Assembly: GCA_015039365.1 (NCBI GenBank)
Contig: WION01000004.1
Span: 620,001-684,000, forward strand
Direction of reading: 5' to 3'
DNA: 64,000 nucleotides
Origin: Amanita rubescens
Lineage: Eukaryota; Basidiomycota; Agaricomycetes; Agaricales; Amanitaceae
Part shown: one piece after another, positions 43,663-53,498 of the stretch
Position numbering within the stretch: position 1 is the first letter of the stretch
Layout: each line of letters begins with the position of its first letter
The notes under the pieces: generated by a model
What the model saw: only the letters and a program-made list of their open reading frames with translations
What the model was told of the DNA's origin: nothing
Database searches by the model: none
Made by a program: the position numbers and the translations under genes

Positions 43663-43900
43663 AGAGTAGGTAGAACTTGTTGCACAAAGCAATTAATGAT
43701 GTTGGTTGGATTTGATAGCCGCAACGATCCGACTCTACCCGATTCAGCCCGTCCACACACCGCTCTGTGCGTCCTACCCAGCGTTATAATACGCGCACTA
43801 CTATGGGTTCTCTATTCGCACAGAATCACGTGTGCGACGTCTATCTTCGCTAGACATACTGGTCTCTCTTAGTCAGCAGCCAGAGTAACCTGTAACCATA

Positions 43901-44895
43901 ATGGCCGACATTGCTTCCCAGCTTGTTCTCCATCCGACACTCACATTGGCCTTGAAGTATGGCGGATCGACACTTGGTCGTGACAAGGCAAGACGTTACG
44001 TCGCCGCGGACACAAGTCTAACCAGACTATAGGCCTACCGCGCTATCCAATACTTTGCCCGCCTCTATGCCTGGCACCTGCTCAACAAAGGTAACAAGAG
44101 CGAGGCTGACCGGTGGGCGGCACTCAAGACACATCTCGGAACCGCAAGGAAATGTATGTTTCTCTCCTAACGATTGCCTCTCCGACTCATGCCAGTTATC
44201 CAGTACTCCGTTTGGGCAAACCGATTGAGCACCTGCAAGCTACTTTACGGGCCGCACTCGCCACTGCACCAGTAGGAGAACAACTCACAACCATTGCCAG
44301 ACAAATCAGTTATTTCTTCTTTCTCTCGTATGATGCTATCGTCTGGGTACGTCCATCCAATGCCGCGGCTCTCCGGCTATTGACGCGATCAAAGGCGAAC
44401 TCAATCAAATTTATTGCGCTGAAACCCGAGACCTCCCGGAAGGTTCAAAAGACGTCGTTCCAATTTTGGTTCGCCGGTATCCTCTTTAGCATCATCAACA
44501 GCATTCTCAAGACCGCACGATTGGCCAAGGAGGCAAAACGTCTGGAATCGACAAAGACATGGGTTGAAAAAGACTTGGCCGATGAGGCCGCAAGGGAAAC
44601 GAGGCTCAGTGCCATCAAGACGTCCGTCCTTAGTTGATTTCCAGGGTATTTGGCTTAATGCGTTGTATAGATCCCGTGCGGCGACCCGTCAGCAGCTCTT
44701 GCTTGATTGGCTTGATATTTGGATACCTGCAACCGGCGCTGGACTCGTCAACGTCAACGAAGGAGCCCTTGGTATTCTTGGGTATTATCCTCTCCACCTT
44801 CACTGGTTTAACACGCTAAACGCTTGATTTTCTGTAGTCTCATCACTTCTCTTGTTGGCGTAAAGGCGCAATGGAATGTTATTGCCAAGCGATAG
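43901..44895 (+). CDS. PEX11: Peroxisomal biogenesis factor 11 (Pex11)
   Basis: Six exons encode 248 aa: 43901-43987, 44033-44153, 44204-44346, 44395-44621, 44671-44781, 44838-44895. MADIASQLVLHPTLTLALKY, YFARLYAWHLLNKG, RLGKPIEHLQATLRAA, ISYFFFLSYDAIVW, ANSIKFIALKPE, RAATRQQLLLDWLDIWIPAT and a final GLITSLVGVKAQW match Pex11, which deforms and elongates the peroxisomal membrane during division. The first intron (43988-44032) has a GC donor (AAG/GCAAGA) and a ctatag acceptor. Intron 3 (44347-44394) is 48 nt and free of stop codons, so it can be read through. The gene converges with CMC1, stops 40 bp apart. Confidence 0.92.
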
Positions 44896-44935
44896 GGTAG
44901 TAAATATATGTCTTGTATTATGTTGTAGAGGTATT

Positions 44936-45297
44936 CTAAGAAGTCGTTTTCTGCTCTTGTAATTTCCGCAAGCGAACATATTCTGCTCGAACTGCCTCCA
45001 TTGCCTCCGGCCCAGTGCTATCAAGGCATGGTTAACGAGATTTTCTTGAAAAAGTGTATTCGTACTATTGAAGCATGCAGTCTTGAACAGCCTTCAGCTT
45101 GTCCCTACATGCCCAAGCCATAGAAATAGTCCTGCCCGACGCACAGTCTGCAAATTCTGACAAGGTATTGTCAGTGAAAAAACATTTGCGGCAGAGGATA
45201 GTCATATACCCTTGACAACGGCATCACATTCCTTTAAAGCACGCGCTTTAGTAGCTTTGAAAAGAGTTTCCTCCTCGCGACGGGAGAGAGTGTTCAT
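44936..45297 (-). CDS. CMC1: COX assembly mitochondrial protein Cmc1 (twin CX9C)
   Basis: Exons 45297-45210, 45156-45066 and 45017-44936 encode 86 aa. Twin CX9C motifs are present: C-DAVVKEFAD-C and C-RDKLKAVQD-C. The segments SRREEETLFKATKARALKEC and YTGPEAMEAVRAEYVRLRKLQEQK match the Cmc1 family, which is imported into the intermembrane space by Mia40-type disulfide relay and helps deliver copper to cytochrome c oxidase. A plain open-frame search finds only short fragments because two introns fall in this tiny gene. It is divergent from LIP5, with 52 bp between the start codons. Confidence 0.9.
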
Positions 45298-45349
45298 TGA
45301 GGCGAGTCATCGGTAAACCAGAACAAACACTAGTCGCGTCTACACTTCA

Positions 45350-46779
45350 ATGAACATTGCTCTCAGACTATCAAGGCTCCCTCGACATGCTCGCTTTCTA
45401 GCTACCGCCTCCGGATCTGTCCCTCCTAAATCAGAGTTCTCCGAAACCCTCTCTTCTGGTCCTACCTTAGATGATTTCATTGTCGGAAATGTTCCCGACC
45501 GTGTCGTGCTAGGAAGTTCTAAAGGGTATGCTACTCAATGACATCCATAATTACGTTGAACATGACGAATTTAGTCCTCGCTTACCTTCTTACCTGAAAA
45601 CGTCAATACCTTCAGGCGCATCATTTAACAAGATTAAGAAAGATCTTAGAGGTCTCAATTTACACACTGTCTGTGAAGAAGCTAGATGTCCCAACATAGG
45701 CGACTGTTGGGGTAGTGGAAAGGACACACTAGGGGCTGAGGGTCGCAGTACGGCAACTGCCACGATTATGGTCAAGTCCAAACAAAATTCACAGAAATTG
45801 TGACTAATTATTTAGTGCAGTTAATGGGAGACACATGCACCCGCGGCTGCAGGTTTTGCTCTGTTAAAACATCGCGCGCTCCCCCTCCGTTGGATCCTCA
45901 TGAGCCCGAGAATACTGCTGAAGCTATAAGCCGCTGGGGAGTTGGTTATATAGTCCTCACAAGCGTCGATAGGGACGGTGCGTCTTCGAGTATGATTAAG
46001 AGGTTTATTCTTATTATTACAAAGACCTCGCGGACGGAGGTGCACGTCATTTTGCCGAAACAATTCGGAAGATTAAGCAAAAGTAAGTAGAAACTTACTT
46101 GTATGTCTCCAGTCTTACATCTGCACTAAGAGCTCCGCAGATACTTGTCGAGGCGCTGACAGGTGATTTTGCTGGCGTCCTGGACCACGTTTCTTTGGTC
46201 GCCAGATCTGGCCTAGACGTGTATGCACATAATATCGAGACGGTAGAAGAGTTGACCCCTTTTGTGCGCGACCGTCGCGCAACGTTCCGACAAAGCTTGA
46301 AAGTGTTGGAGCACGCAAAAAAGGAGGGCGTTAGAGTCACAAAATCCAGTATAATGCTTGGCGTCGGTGAGACTCATGATCAAATTCTTGATGCCCTAAA
46401 AGGTGTGTTACCCATCCCTTCGAGAACTTTGTCTTCATGCAATCCCAGAATTACGGAAGTCCGATGTTGACGTCGTCACTTTTGGTCAATACATGCGACC
46501 TACGAAACGGCATATGAAGGTGGATCGCTACGTTGAACCCGCCGAATTCGAAAGATGGAAGACGATAGCAGAAGACATGGGATTCTTATACGTAGCAAGT
46601 GGACCGCTAGTTCGCAGCAGTTATAAGGTATGGTGCCACTTGACCGAAACTGCTTGAACTCAGACGTACTACAGGCTGGGGAATATTACATCGAGAACAT
46701 GTTGAGAGGTAAAGCTGTTAAGAGCACGCCGCCACCACCAACGCTATCCTATCATGAGAATACAGTAGATACCAAGTAG
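45350..46779 (+). CDS. LIP5: Lipoyl synthase (radical SAM), mitochondrial
   Basis: Seven exons encode 380 aa: 45350-45525, 45575-45770, 45821-45977, 46025-46082, 46131-46402, 46449-46627, 46675-46779. The N-terminal 20 residues ([20 protein letters not shown]) are a mitochondrial presequence. The auxiliary-cluster motif [14 protein letters not shown] and the radical-SAM motif CTRGCRFC are both present, with ATATIMLMGDT and [36 protein letters not shown] and TFGQYMRPT. The enzyme inserts sulfur into octanoyl groups on lipoyl proteins such as PDH E2, encoded at 53.5-55.1 kb here. The terminal exon ([15 protein letters not shown]...ENTVDTK) is duplicated just downstream. Confidence 0.93.
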
Positions 46780-46800
46780 CAAACTAGATAACATTTATAA
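46672..46800 (+). repeat. Tandem duplication, copy 1 (LIP5 terminal exon with its 3' splice site)
   Basis: This unit starts at the cag of the last LIP5 acceptor and ends at acatttataa. It contains the functional last exon and stop. Compared with copy 2, the alignment shows one substitution (tacatc/tatatc) and 12 extra bases (cagtagatacca) near the stop. Confidence 0.9.
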
Positions 46801-46912
46801 CAGGCTGGGGAATATTATATCGAGAACATGTTGAGAGGTAAAGCTGTTAAGAGCACGCCGCCACCACCAACGCTATCCTATCATGAGAATAAGTAGCAAA
46901 CTAGATAACATT
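46801..46912 (+). repeat. Tandem duplication, copy 2 (potential alternative LIP5 terminal exon)
   Basis: It is a near-exact direct repeat of copy 1 including a cag acceptor. It encodes the same residues through TLSYHEN but lacks four codons, so the end is ENK-stop instead of ENTVDTK-stop. Because splice acceptor, reading phase and stop are preserved, it could be used as a mutually exclusive last exon. Confidence 0.85.
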
Positions 46913-47609
46913 ATTGCACTGGGACCTCCTCGGCGTGAGGCAGACACCACCATTGTCCGAAAAAGGCAGGAATCTGACCCTGTATCTATCCAATTTTCAT
47001 CACATTGCAACGTCAACAGTGACACCGCAGAAGGTTATGGCCGTTGCCTCCTTCAAATTCAATCCATCAAATGACTCAACTGCCCGGGCCATCAGAAATA
47101 CGACAGACGAAGAATGTTTTCAAGCTGTTATGGACTCGGAGGCTCGGGAGAAATGGATATAGATATTACTACTGGTGGCGATGATGTTCATTGAAACCCG
47201 CCCCGCCGATCGTGAAATATATACCTCAGAAAGCCTTGATGATCCAAATTCATCCAATCGCACACAATTGAAATGGAAGCGATGCTACTCCCTTCGCAAC
47301 AATCCCATACATTGGCTAGTACCAACACCTGTTTCCTGTGTAAATAGATCCTTTCAAATACTTTATTAAATCTACTAGTATTTAGCATAGTATAGTACGA
47401 AAGCTAATATACAGAGTACACCAACGCTATCCTATCATGAGAATAAGTAGCAAACTAGATAACATTTATAGGATTGCATTTGTTCGGCAGGCCCGAAGGA
47501 AGTAAAGGCTTGTCGGCATCATCCGACACTTTCAAGCGGAGATCAAACCTTGTATTTACGAATCAACACAAACACTTAACGATCGTCATTCCTCCTAGTA
47601 CCTCATAAA
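46913..47609. other. Intergenic segment between LIP5 duplication and RPS28
   Basis: About 700 bp with no recognised gene. The only long frame (46914-47162, +, 82 codons, containing TDEECFQAVMDSEAREKW) has no start context or neighbouring exons and may be a degenerate fragment. The rest holds the third repeat copy and presumably the RPS28 promoter. Confidence 0.5.
47419..47470 (+). repeat. Dispersed third fragment of the duplicated LIP5 3' segment
   Basis: caccaacgctatcctatcat... to aacatttata repeats the last ~50 bp of the duplicated unit. It lacks the 12 extra bases, so it resembles copy 2 near the stop, but its end (aacatttata) matches copy 1. It lies about 500 bp downstream in the RPS28 upstream region and retains no acceptor or reading frame of use. 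Confidence 0.8.
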
Positions 47610-47979
47610 ATGGTCTGTGAATCTCTTTTTCTCCGTCGGCGGGAATGTTGACGTTATCACAGGATTCAACAAAAACCTCTGTCCAGCTCGCAAAAGTTAT
47701 CAAGGTTATATAACTTCTCATTCAACCGTCGAATAAAGCAATAACTGGTTGCCCATACCGATAGGTCCTCGGACGAACTGGCTCCCGTGGAGGTGTCACG
47801 CAAGTTCGTGTAGAGTTTATGGACAACACTTCCCGGACAATTATTCGTAACGTAAAAGGACCCGTGCGGGAGGAAGATATATTGGCACTGTTGGAGAGTG
47901 AGCGTGAAGCACGGTGCGTATTTGCATATCCGCACCAGCACTATGTTTATGTTCTACAAAAAACAGCCGCTTGCGTTAA
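47610..47979 (+). CDS. RPS28: 40S ribosomal protein S28
   Basis: Four exons encode 68 aa: ATG alone (47610-47612), 47663-47704, 47765-47913 and 47967-47979. The protein is [64 protein letters not shown], ending RRLR-stop, the conserved end of S28. It is an OB-fold protein of the small subunit. The last exon is 13 nt, of which only 10 nt are sense codons, and the start codon is isolated by a 50-nt intron. The gene is invisible to plain open-frame tracking, which shows only a 79-codon shadow spanning exon 3. Confidence 0.95.
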
Positions 47980-48209
47980 AATGTCCTATACTGTCACCCA
48001 TCCATTGTCTTCATTATGCACCGTATTGACATATCTAATGGATATGCATGAGCCATGACCTGATGGTAATTCCTGAATGAGATGGAGATAAGGGAAAGAC
48101 TTCTGCTTCTCTATCGTCTGATGAGAGACCATAATTATCTAGCCTAGAAATAAGAACGCGGCTATCTCATCCATTATTCATCAATCATCCTTAGCTTCAT
48201 CCCCGCAAC

Positions 48210-49297
48210 ATGGCTGCCAGAAAGGCAGCGTATGTAACGCTGATAACCAGACAGTCGTACTTGCCGGGCGCACTTGTCCTCGGCTATGGACTACGAAGTG
48301 TCAAGTCCAAATATCCTCTTATCGCGATGGTTACTCCCACTTTATCCACTGATGCAAGAAATATTCTCCAAAAACAGGGCATTGTTTTGCGCGAGGTTGG
48401 ATCATTGAAGCCGGATGCCGGCAAACACAACCTCGATCTTTATGATTCGAGGTTTGAAGACACTTGGACTAAGCTTAGGTAACGTCGCCCTACCGTTAGG
48501 CATGTGCAAGGCAATTAACTAATATATTCCTGCAGAGGATTCGAGTTAGACGAGTATGATGTAAGTGTCTTGAAGAAACTGTGTTCCACGACTCATGCAG
48601 CCATAGAGAATTGTTCTACTCGATTGCGATATGGTCATCAAGCGGAATATGGATGATGTATTTGACATAGAATTACCTGAAGACGAGATTGCTGCTGCTC
48701 ACGTCTGTGCATGCAATCCTCGGAAGTTACCCCACTATCCTTCAGATTGGTAAATTCTTCGGAAAAACCTCATTTCCAAGGCTAAGATTTTCCCCCAGGA
48801 TTCCAGAGAATTGTCCGCACAGTGCCGTTGCAGTTCCGACTGCCGCCCCTCCTTCCCCTGCGGACGGAAACCCGCGACCGTACAGCCTATTGAATAGTGG
48901 CACAGTCGTTCTGAATCCTTCGAAACGCCTCGCACATGAAATCTATCATTACTTGTCAACCTCCGACAAGGTCCCGACCTTTTCGTTCCCCGATCAGGAT
49001 CTCCTTGCAGCATTTTTTAAAGGGAAATGGAGACCCATTCACTGGTATTACAACGCCTTGAAGACGCTGCGCAACTTGCACCCCCAAGAATGGAGCGATG
49101 ACGAAGTGCGTTGTGTGCATTACATCTTTCCAGACAAACCTTGGCAGAAAAGGGTTATGTCTGTCGAATCGGAGGAATTGTACGGAACTTTGCATGGATG
49201 GTGGTGGGATCAATTTCATGAGCTAGGTAATGACGTGAAGATCATAGATCCGGAAGGGTGGCATTTTGTTCTGTCAACGGTTGATACAATACGCTGA
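48210..49297 (+). CDS. GT8-family glycosyltransferase (glycogenin/galactinol-synthase-like)
   Basis: Exons 48210-48478, 48536-48560, 48607-48749 and 48799-49297 encode 311 aa. The N-terminus is AAYVTLITRQSYLPGALVLGYGLR, the donor-binding fold of GT8. The metal-binding DXD-type site is DCDMVI (after RIVLL, reconstituted by splicing). Later motifs are LNSGTVVLNPSKRL, FPDQDLLAAFF, and WRPIHWYYNALKTLR...WSDDEVRCVHYIFPDKPW, which are the substrate-site and closing helices. GT8 enzymes transfer sugars from UDP donors. The specific substrate is not set by what I see, and glycogenin-specific Tyr acceptor residues were not identified. Confidence 0.82.
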
Positions 49298-49325
49298 CGA
49301 GCAAAATGCGTCAGTTTAAACTAGA

Positions 49326-50799
49326 TTAAGCTCGCCATGCGACATGCACTTGATCAGTACGAAATCTACAATACGAGTCGTGAAAGATGTAACGTGAATC
49401 ACTTGCAAAAACAAACCTTTGTGTGCAGGTACTTTTCGAAAGGGGTGTGACATACCCCATGCGATAGCTTAGCAGCCCAGCCTGCGCGATCATAATGCCA
49501 TTATCAATGCAAAATCTAGTGCACATGGGTTAGACAACTCTTTTCAACTGCCTATCGCTTTCAACATACCTTTCGTCTGTTGCGAATACTTGGCCACCGC
49601 GCTCGCGAGCCATGGTGCCCATCATCTCCTGCAGTCGTTCATTACCTTGATCAAGCATTCTGAGCACTTGCAAAGGTTAAATGTATGACTGTGCTCACAG
49701 CCCACACCACCAACAATCAATACTTCTTTGCTTCCAATATGTGCCATCGCTCGTTCTGTGATTTCTACCAACATTGCAAACACTGTTTCTTGTAAAGAGA
49801 AACAAAGATCCGCAGGAGTGATGATATCGACGTCATTGTCATCTCGGGATTTGCTATCAGGACGAAAGCGCTTGTCCTGCGTATAGGCCTCCGTTGACGT
49901 CAAGATACCTGACAGGCTGACATCCATCCCTTTGGTGGTATAGGGTAAAGGTAATAGACGTGTTCCCCTGTGAAAAGAAAGGATGAGCGGCTAGGTGGAT
50001 GCTCTCATGTGCATAATAATACTTTTTGGCTTCCTGTTCGATGTTATATCCTGGGCTAGGGTCGTTGCTAAGGTTTATCACTCTGGCAAACCGATCCAGG
50101 CAGTTTCCAACGGCAATGTCAAGCGTCTCGCCAAAAATTCTATAGCACTGTCGTGAATATGCGATTACCTGCGTATTTCCTCCAGACACATATAGAACAA
50201 CTGGATTTTGCGCTCCTGTTATCTCTCGACCCATCTCAATATCTATGAGAATTGAGAATTTATGATCCGCAAGGACGAGGCGGTCAGCTTACGTCCTACA
50301 CAGTGGTTGACTCCAACGAGGGGCTTGCCGAACATTAGGGACAGCGTTCGCGCAACTAATGCTACAGACTGCAACGGCGCGCCCATCCCCGGACCTGATG
50401 TTGGAAAATTAAGCGGGTGTTAAATTACTGCGACAGAAATGAATGACCTTTAGTGTAACAGATACAATCCACATCATGGATGGATACGCCGGCTTTGCGA
50501 ATGGCATCGTTGATAATGCTAAGAATCCATTCTCGGTGGTGGATCGCAGTGTCTCTAGGTTGGAAACCTTCTCCAGGTGGTGTAATGTAAGTATGCCGTA
50601 TGTTAGATAAGACAGTAGCTGAGCCATCTTGATTGTGCTTGATGATGCCCACCCCGAGCTTATTTGCTGAACCCTCTAGCCCAATAGCCAAGTAAGGTCG
50701 ATCTGCTTTACTATCAGCACAACAGATATGCCAACGGCCATCAAAGGTTACCTGACCTGGGTTTTCAAGAGGACAGGATTTTGGTGTTTTGCCTGGCAT
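49326..50799 (-). CDS. KAE1: tRNA N6-threonylcarbamoyladenosine synthase Kae1 (KEOPS)
   Basis: Minus-strand multi-exon gene starting [15 protein letters not shown] (50799). It reads [70 protein letters not shown] (the metal-binding His-x3-His), [32 protein letters not shown] and a final [24 protein letters not shown]. It ends [12 protein letters not shown] after a short terminal intron. Kae1 catalyses t6A formation at tRNA position 37 within KEOPS. An early intron with donor gtcagg joins ENP to [11 protein letters not shown]. If it is retained, the reading remains open but less conserved. Confidence 0.92.
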
Positions 50800-51107
50800 A
50801 GTGTTGCAGTGAAGCCTATTTAGATTCCGGTGACTGACACATTATTTATACAACTAGTTGCGATGTCACTCCTACCACACCTCTCTCACGAGCTCGTCTT
50901 CGGACACACTCTGAGTTGGATAATGGGGTATTCGTGACGTACGATATAGCAGATACAAAAAAGGAAAGGTCGTGAACATTGCTATCTAATAAGCAGAACG
51001 CGGGAATGACTATGTACAGTACTATAGTGCTACAATGCGATATACGGCAAATAAACCTAGAAGTAAGTTAATAAATAATTTACAGATAAAAACCGGCCCA
51101 AGAATGT
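50800..51107. other. Intergenic region between KAE1 and the coiled-coil gene
   Basis: About 308 bp, AT-rich, probable KAE1 promoter and 3' flank of the next minus-strand gene. No gene seen. Confidence 0.5.
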
Positions 51108-53334
51108 TCAAACGATCAGGGTTAACTTCTTTCTATGCGAACTTTGGGCAGAATCCCCGGTGCTCGTGACGCGCCGCCTTTTGGCGGAGGAGGGAAGCTT
51201 TTCGCTTACAGGGGTAGGCGGAGCCTTTGCCTTTGTCTCCACTAGACTCGCGAAAAGGACCTCATCAAAATCGACGCACTCAAGCTTGACGCAGGGGACC
51301 ATCAATTCTCCTGCATCGTAAGCGGCCCTGATTTGCGCCAGACCACGGGAATCGCTTGTCTTTTCTTTGGTCCGCAATACATACGTTCCTTTGACCTTGA
51401 AAACAAGGTTATGAACACAATCCATCTGAGAAACGAATACGCACAGGCTCAGAGAGTGTATTCCACTCGTCTACGGTCAAGGGAGGGACACGGACAGCGC
51501 GATATACTCCAATATATTGATATCTCCGACGTTCACGACTCTTGTCTTTGAGCAGTCCCACGAACACATTGAAGTCTTGTGGTTCCAGGAACGTGTCCTT
51601 CTCTCGACCAAGGCCAACGAACATATAACCATGTTGACCAGGAGCGATTGGACACCAAGGATTATGGTCCAAACCTGGGCACAAGTATGACGTTATTTCT
51701 CGAGCCTTTGCTAGGGGTGTTTGGCTATCACTAACTCTGATATACCGTCAGTGAATTGGTGACCGGAGAATAAAATGGATGCAAACCGGACTATCAGGGC
51801 CTGCATGGTCCCACCAATCGTGGACCTCAGGAAATGTCGATCAAAAAGTTTTTCTCTCGTATCTGGAATATTTCTGGCGGTGATGGGCATACCCGTAAGG
51901 GCCTGGCGACGGTCCAAGGGTATTGGAGAGGCGTCAGCAGGTGGTATGGTGGTACTTGTTGTATTCGGTGCTGGCTGGGAGGTTACCTGAGCCGCAGCCT
52001 TATCGTTGACTGTTCTCAGGTTGTGAGGAGTCTGACATTGGTCTGTACCGATTTGCTTCTGATCGACACACTTTGATTCCGTCTCTTTGCTTTGCGGTTT
52101 GTCAGTCGCAGTGTTGGAACCTGGTTGGAACCTTTGCTTGTGGGTTGGGCTTTGTTGCGCTTGGCCGGCATCAGTGGAAGTGGTATGAGCGCCATTCAGC
52201 TTGTGCAAGATCTGGGCCGAAAGATTAGTAACGAGTGCTTGGGTATGAGCCTTGAATTGATTGACCATTCCTTGGAGGTTCGCCACTGTGGACGTCAAAG
52301 ACCTATTTGCATCACGTAGCTTTTGCAAGCTGTCTCGACAATTTGTTAGATCGTTTGTCAACTCTTTCTTTTCGGTATCTTTCGTCACGAGGGACTGCGT
52401 CAACTCCTGTATCTAAACATCTGGTTAACTTCAATATTCAATAAACCTTGTAAACGCGCCTGTTTTTCATATAATGCCACCGTCCGCTGTTGACTTGCAA
52501 CGTCTTCAAATTTATCTGCGGTCTTAAACAAAGGTCGATCATTCGATAATGACATAGCTTTGAAGAGACGCACCAAGGCGACGCGGGCCAGTTCAGCGCG
52601 AAGAACTTCCACCTGTCGCACTGCTTCTGTTGCCTGAATGGGCGTAAATGGGTCACATCCTAAACTTGACAATAATTGTGTGCTCTCACTTGCTCTTCCA
52701 GTTTCTGGTTCGTGTCATGTGCCATTTTGACCTCGAGTTGTAAGTTCTGGAATCTATGTGCCATTTCCTGGCAGTTCTGCGACAAACTGTCTCGTTGTTC
52801 ACCGAGACGTGCATTCTCCAAAGTCAACTTCTGCACTTCTTTGCTGAGCTTTGGAATGGATTGGGAGCTACTAGCAGCTTGTTCTTCGTGTTGGCGGAGA
52901 GCTAGATGCAAATTGTTGTTCTCATTCTTTAAATATTGTATTTCGGCAGCAGAAGAATCGGGCTAAATATATAAAGTTGTCAGATGGTCACGGCAATTTG
53001 GATGAACATGAGTACTTGAGTGTTCACCGCCCTCACCATTTCTCTCATGCTTTGGTACTCGGGGCGCCGAGCATCCATCCCACTTTGGCCATTCTCGGAG
53101 CGCGGATGTCGGTCCGAAATTGATCGCGCATGTAGTTCTTCTCGTTCGTGTTGAAGCACCTGGAATTGGCCAAGAAGAGAATCGTACTGCATAGAGAGTG
53201 GGTCAACGCAGAGCAACTTAACATCATCTTCTTACCTTTTGTTTGAGAGACGCAAGCTCTACTTGCAATCTCTGTGAGCTCGCATAATCGTCAGACCATC
53301 GCTTGAACAAGAAAGTCCAAGATTCTTGGTCCAT
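51108..53334 (-). CDS. Coiled-coil protein with conserved C-terminal basidiomycete domain (possibly DUF6697)
   Basis: Start MDQESWTFLFKRWSDDYA (53334), stop at 51108. Exons at about 53200, 52900, 52650, 52400 and 51700 give long heptad-rich stretches (VQKLTLENARLGEQRDSL, LVTKDTEKKELTNDLTN, LREANRSLTSTVANLQG) interrupted by polar linkers. The C-terminal exon pair contains WCPIAPGQHGYMFVGLG, FLEPQDFNVFVGL, YQYIGVYRAVRVPPLTVDEW, a pattern I associate with DUF6697, which is found mostly in basidiomycetes. Function is unknown. Intron boundaries between 51700 and 53200 were inferred, not all verified. Confidence 0.6.
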
Positions 53335-53498
53335 AAAGCTTGAAGTCTGAATGTTGATGTCACAAAGGTAAACGCGTCAGGGTCATGTGCGCGTGTAGAA
53401 CTACTAGTATTGGACTTGACATGGTTGTCATTACGTGAGGTAATTCCAAAACAGTCGTAGGGTACTTAGTTCTATACGTTCATAATTAACTGGGCAAT

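Noticed and set aside
47666..47941. 91-codon minus-strand open frame near RPS28
   Set aside because: It is antisense to the resolved RPS28 exons and introns, whose protein is conserved to its last residue.
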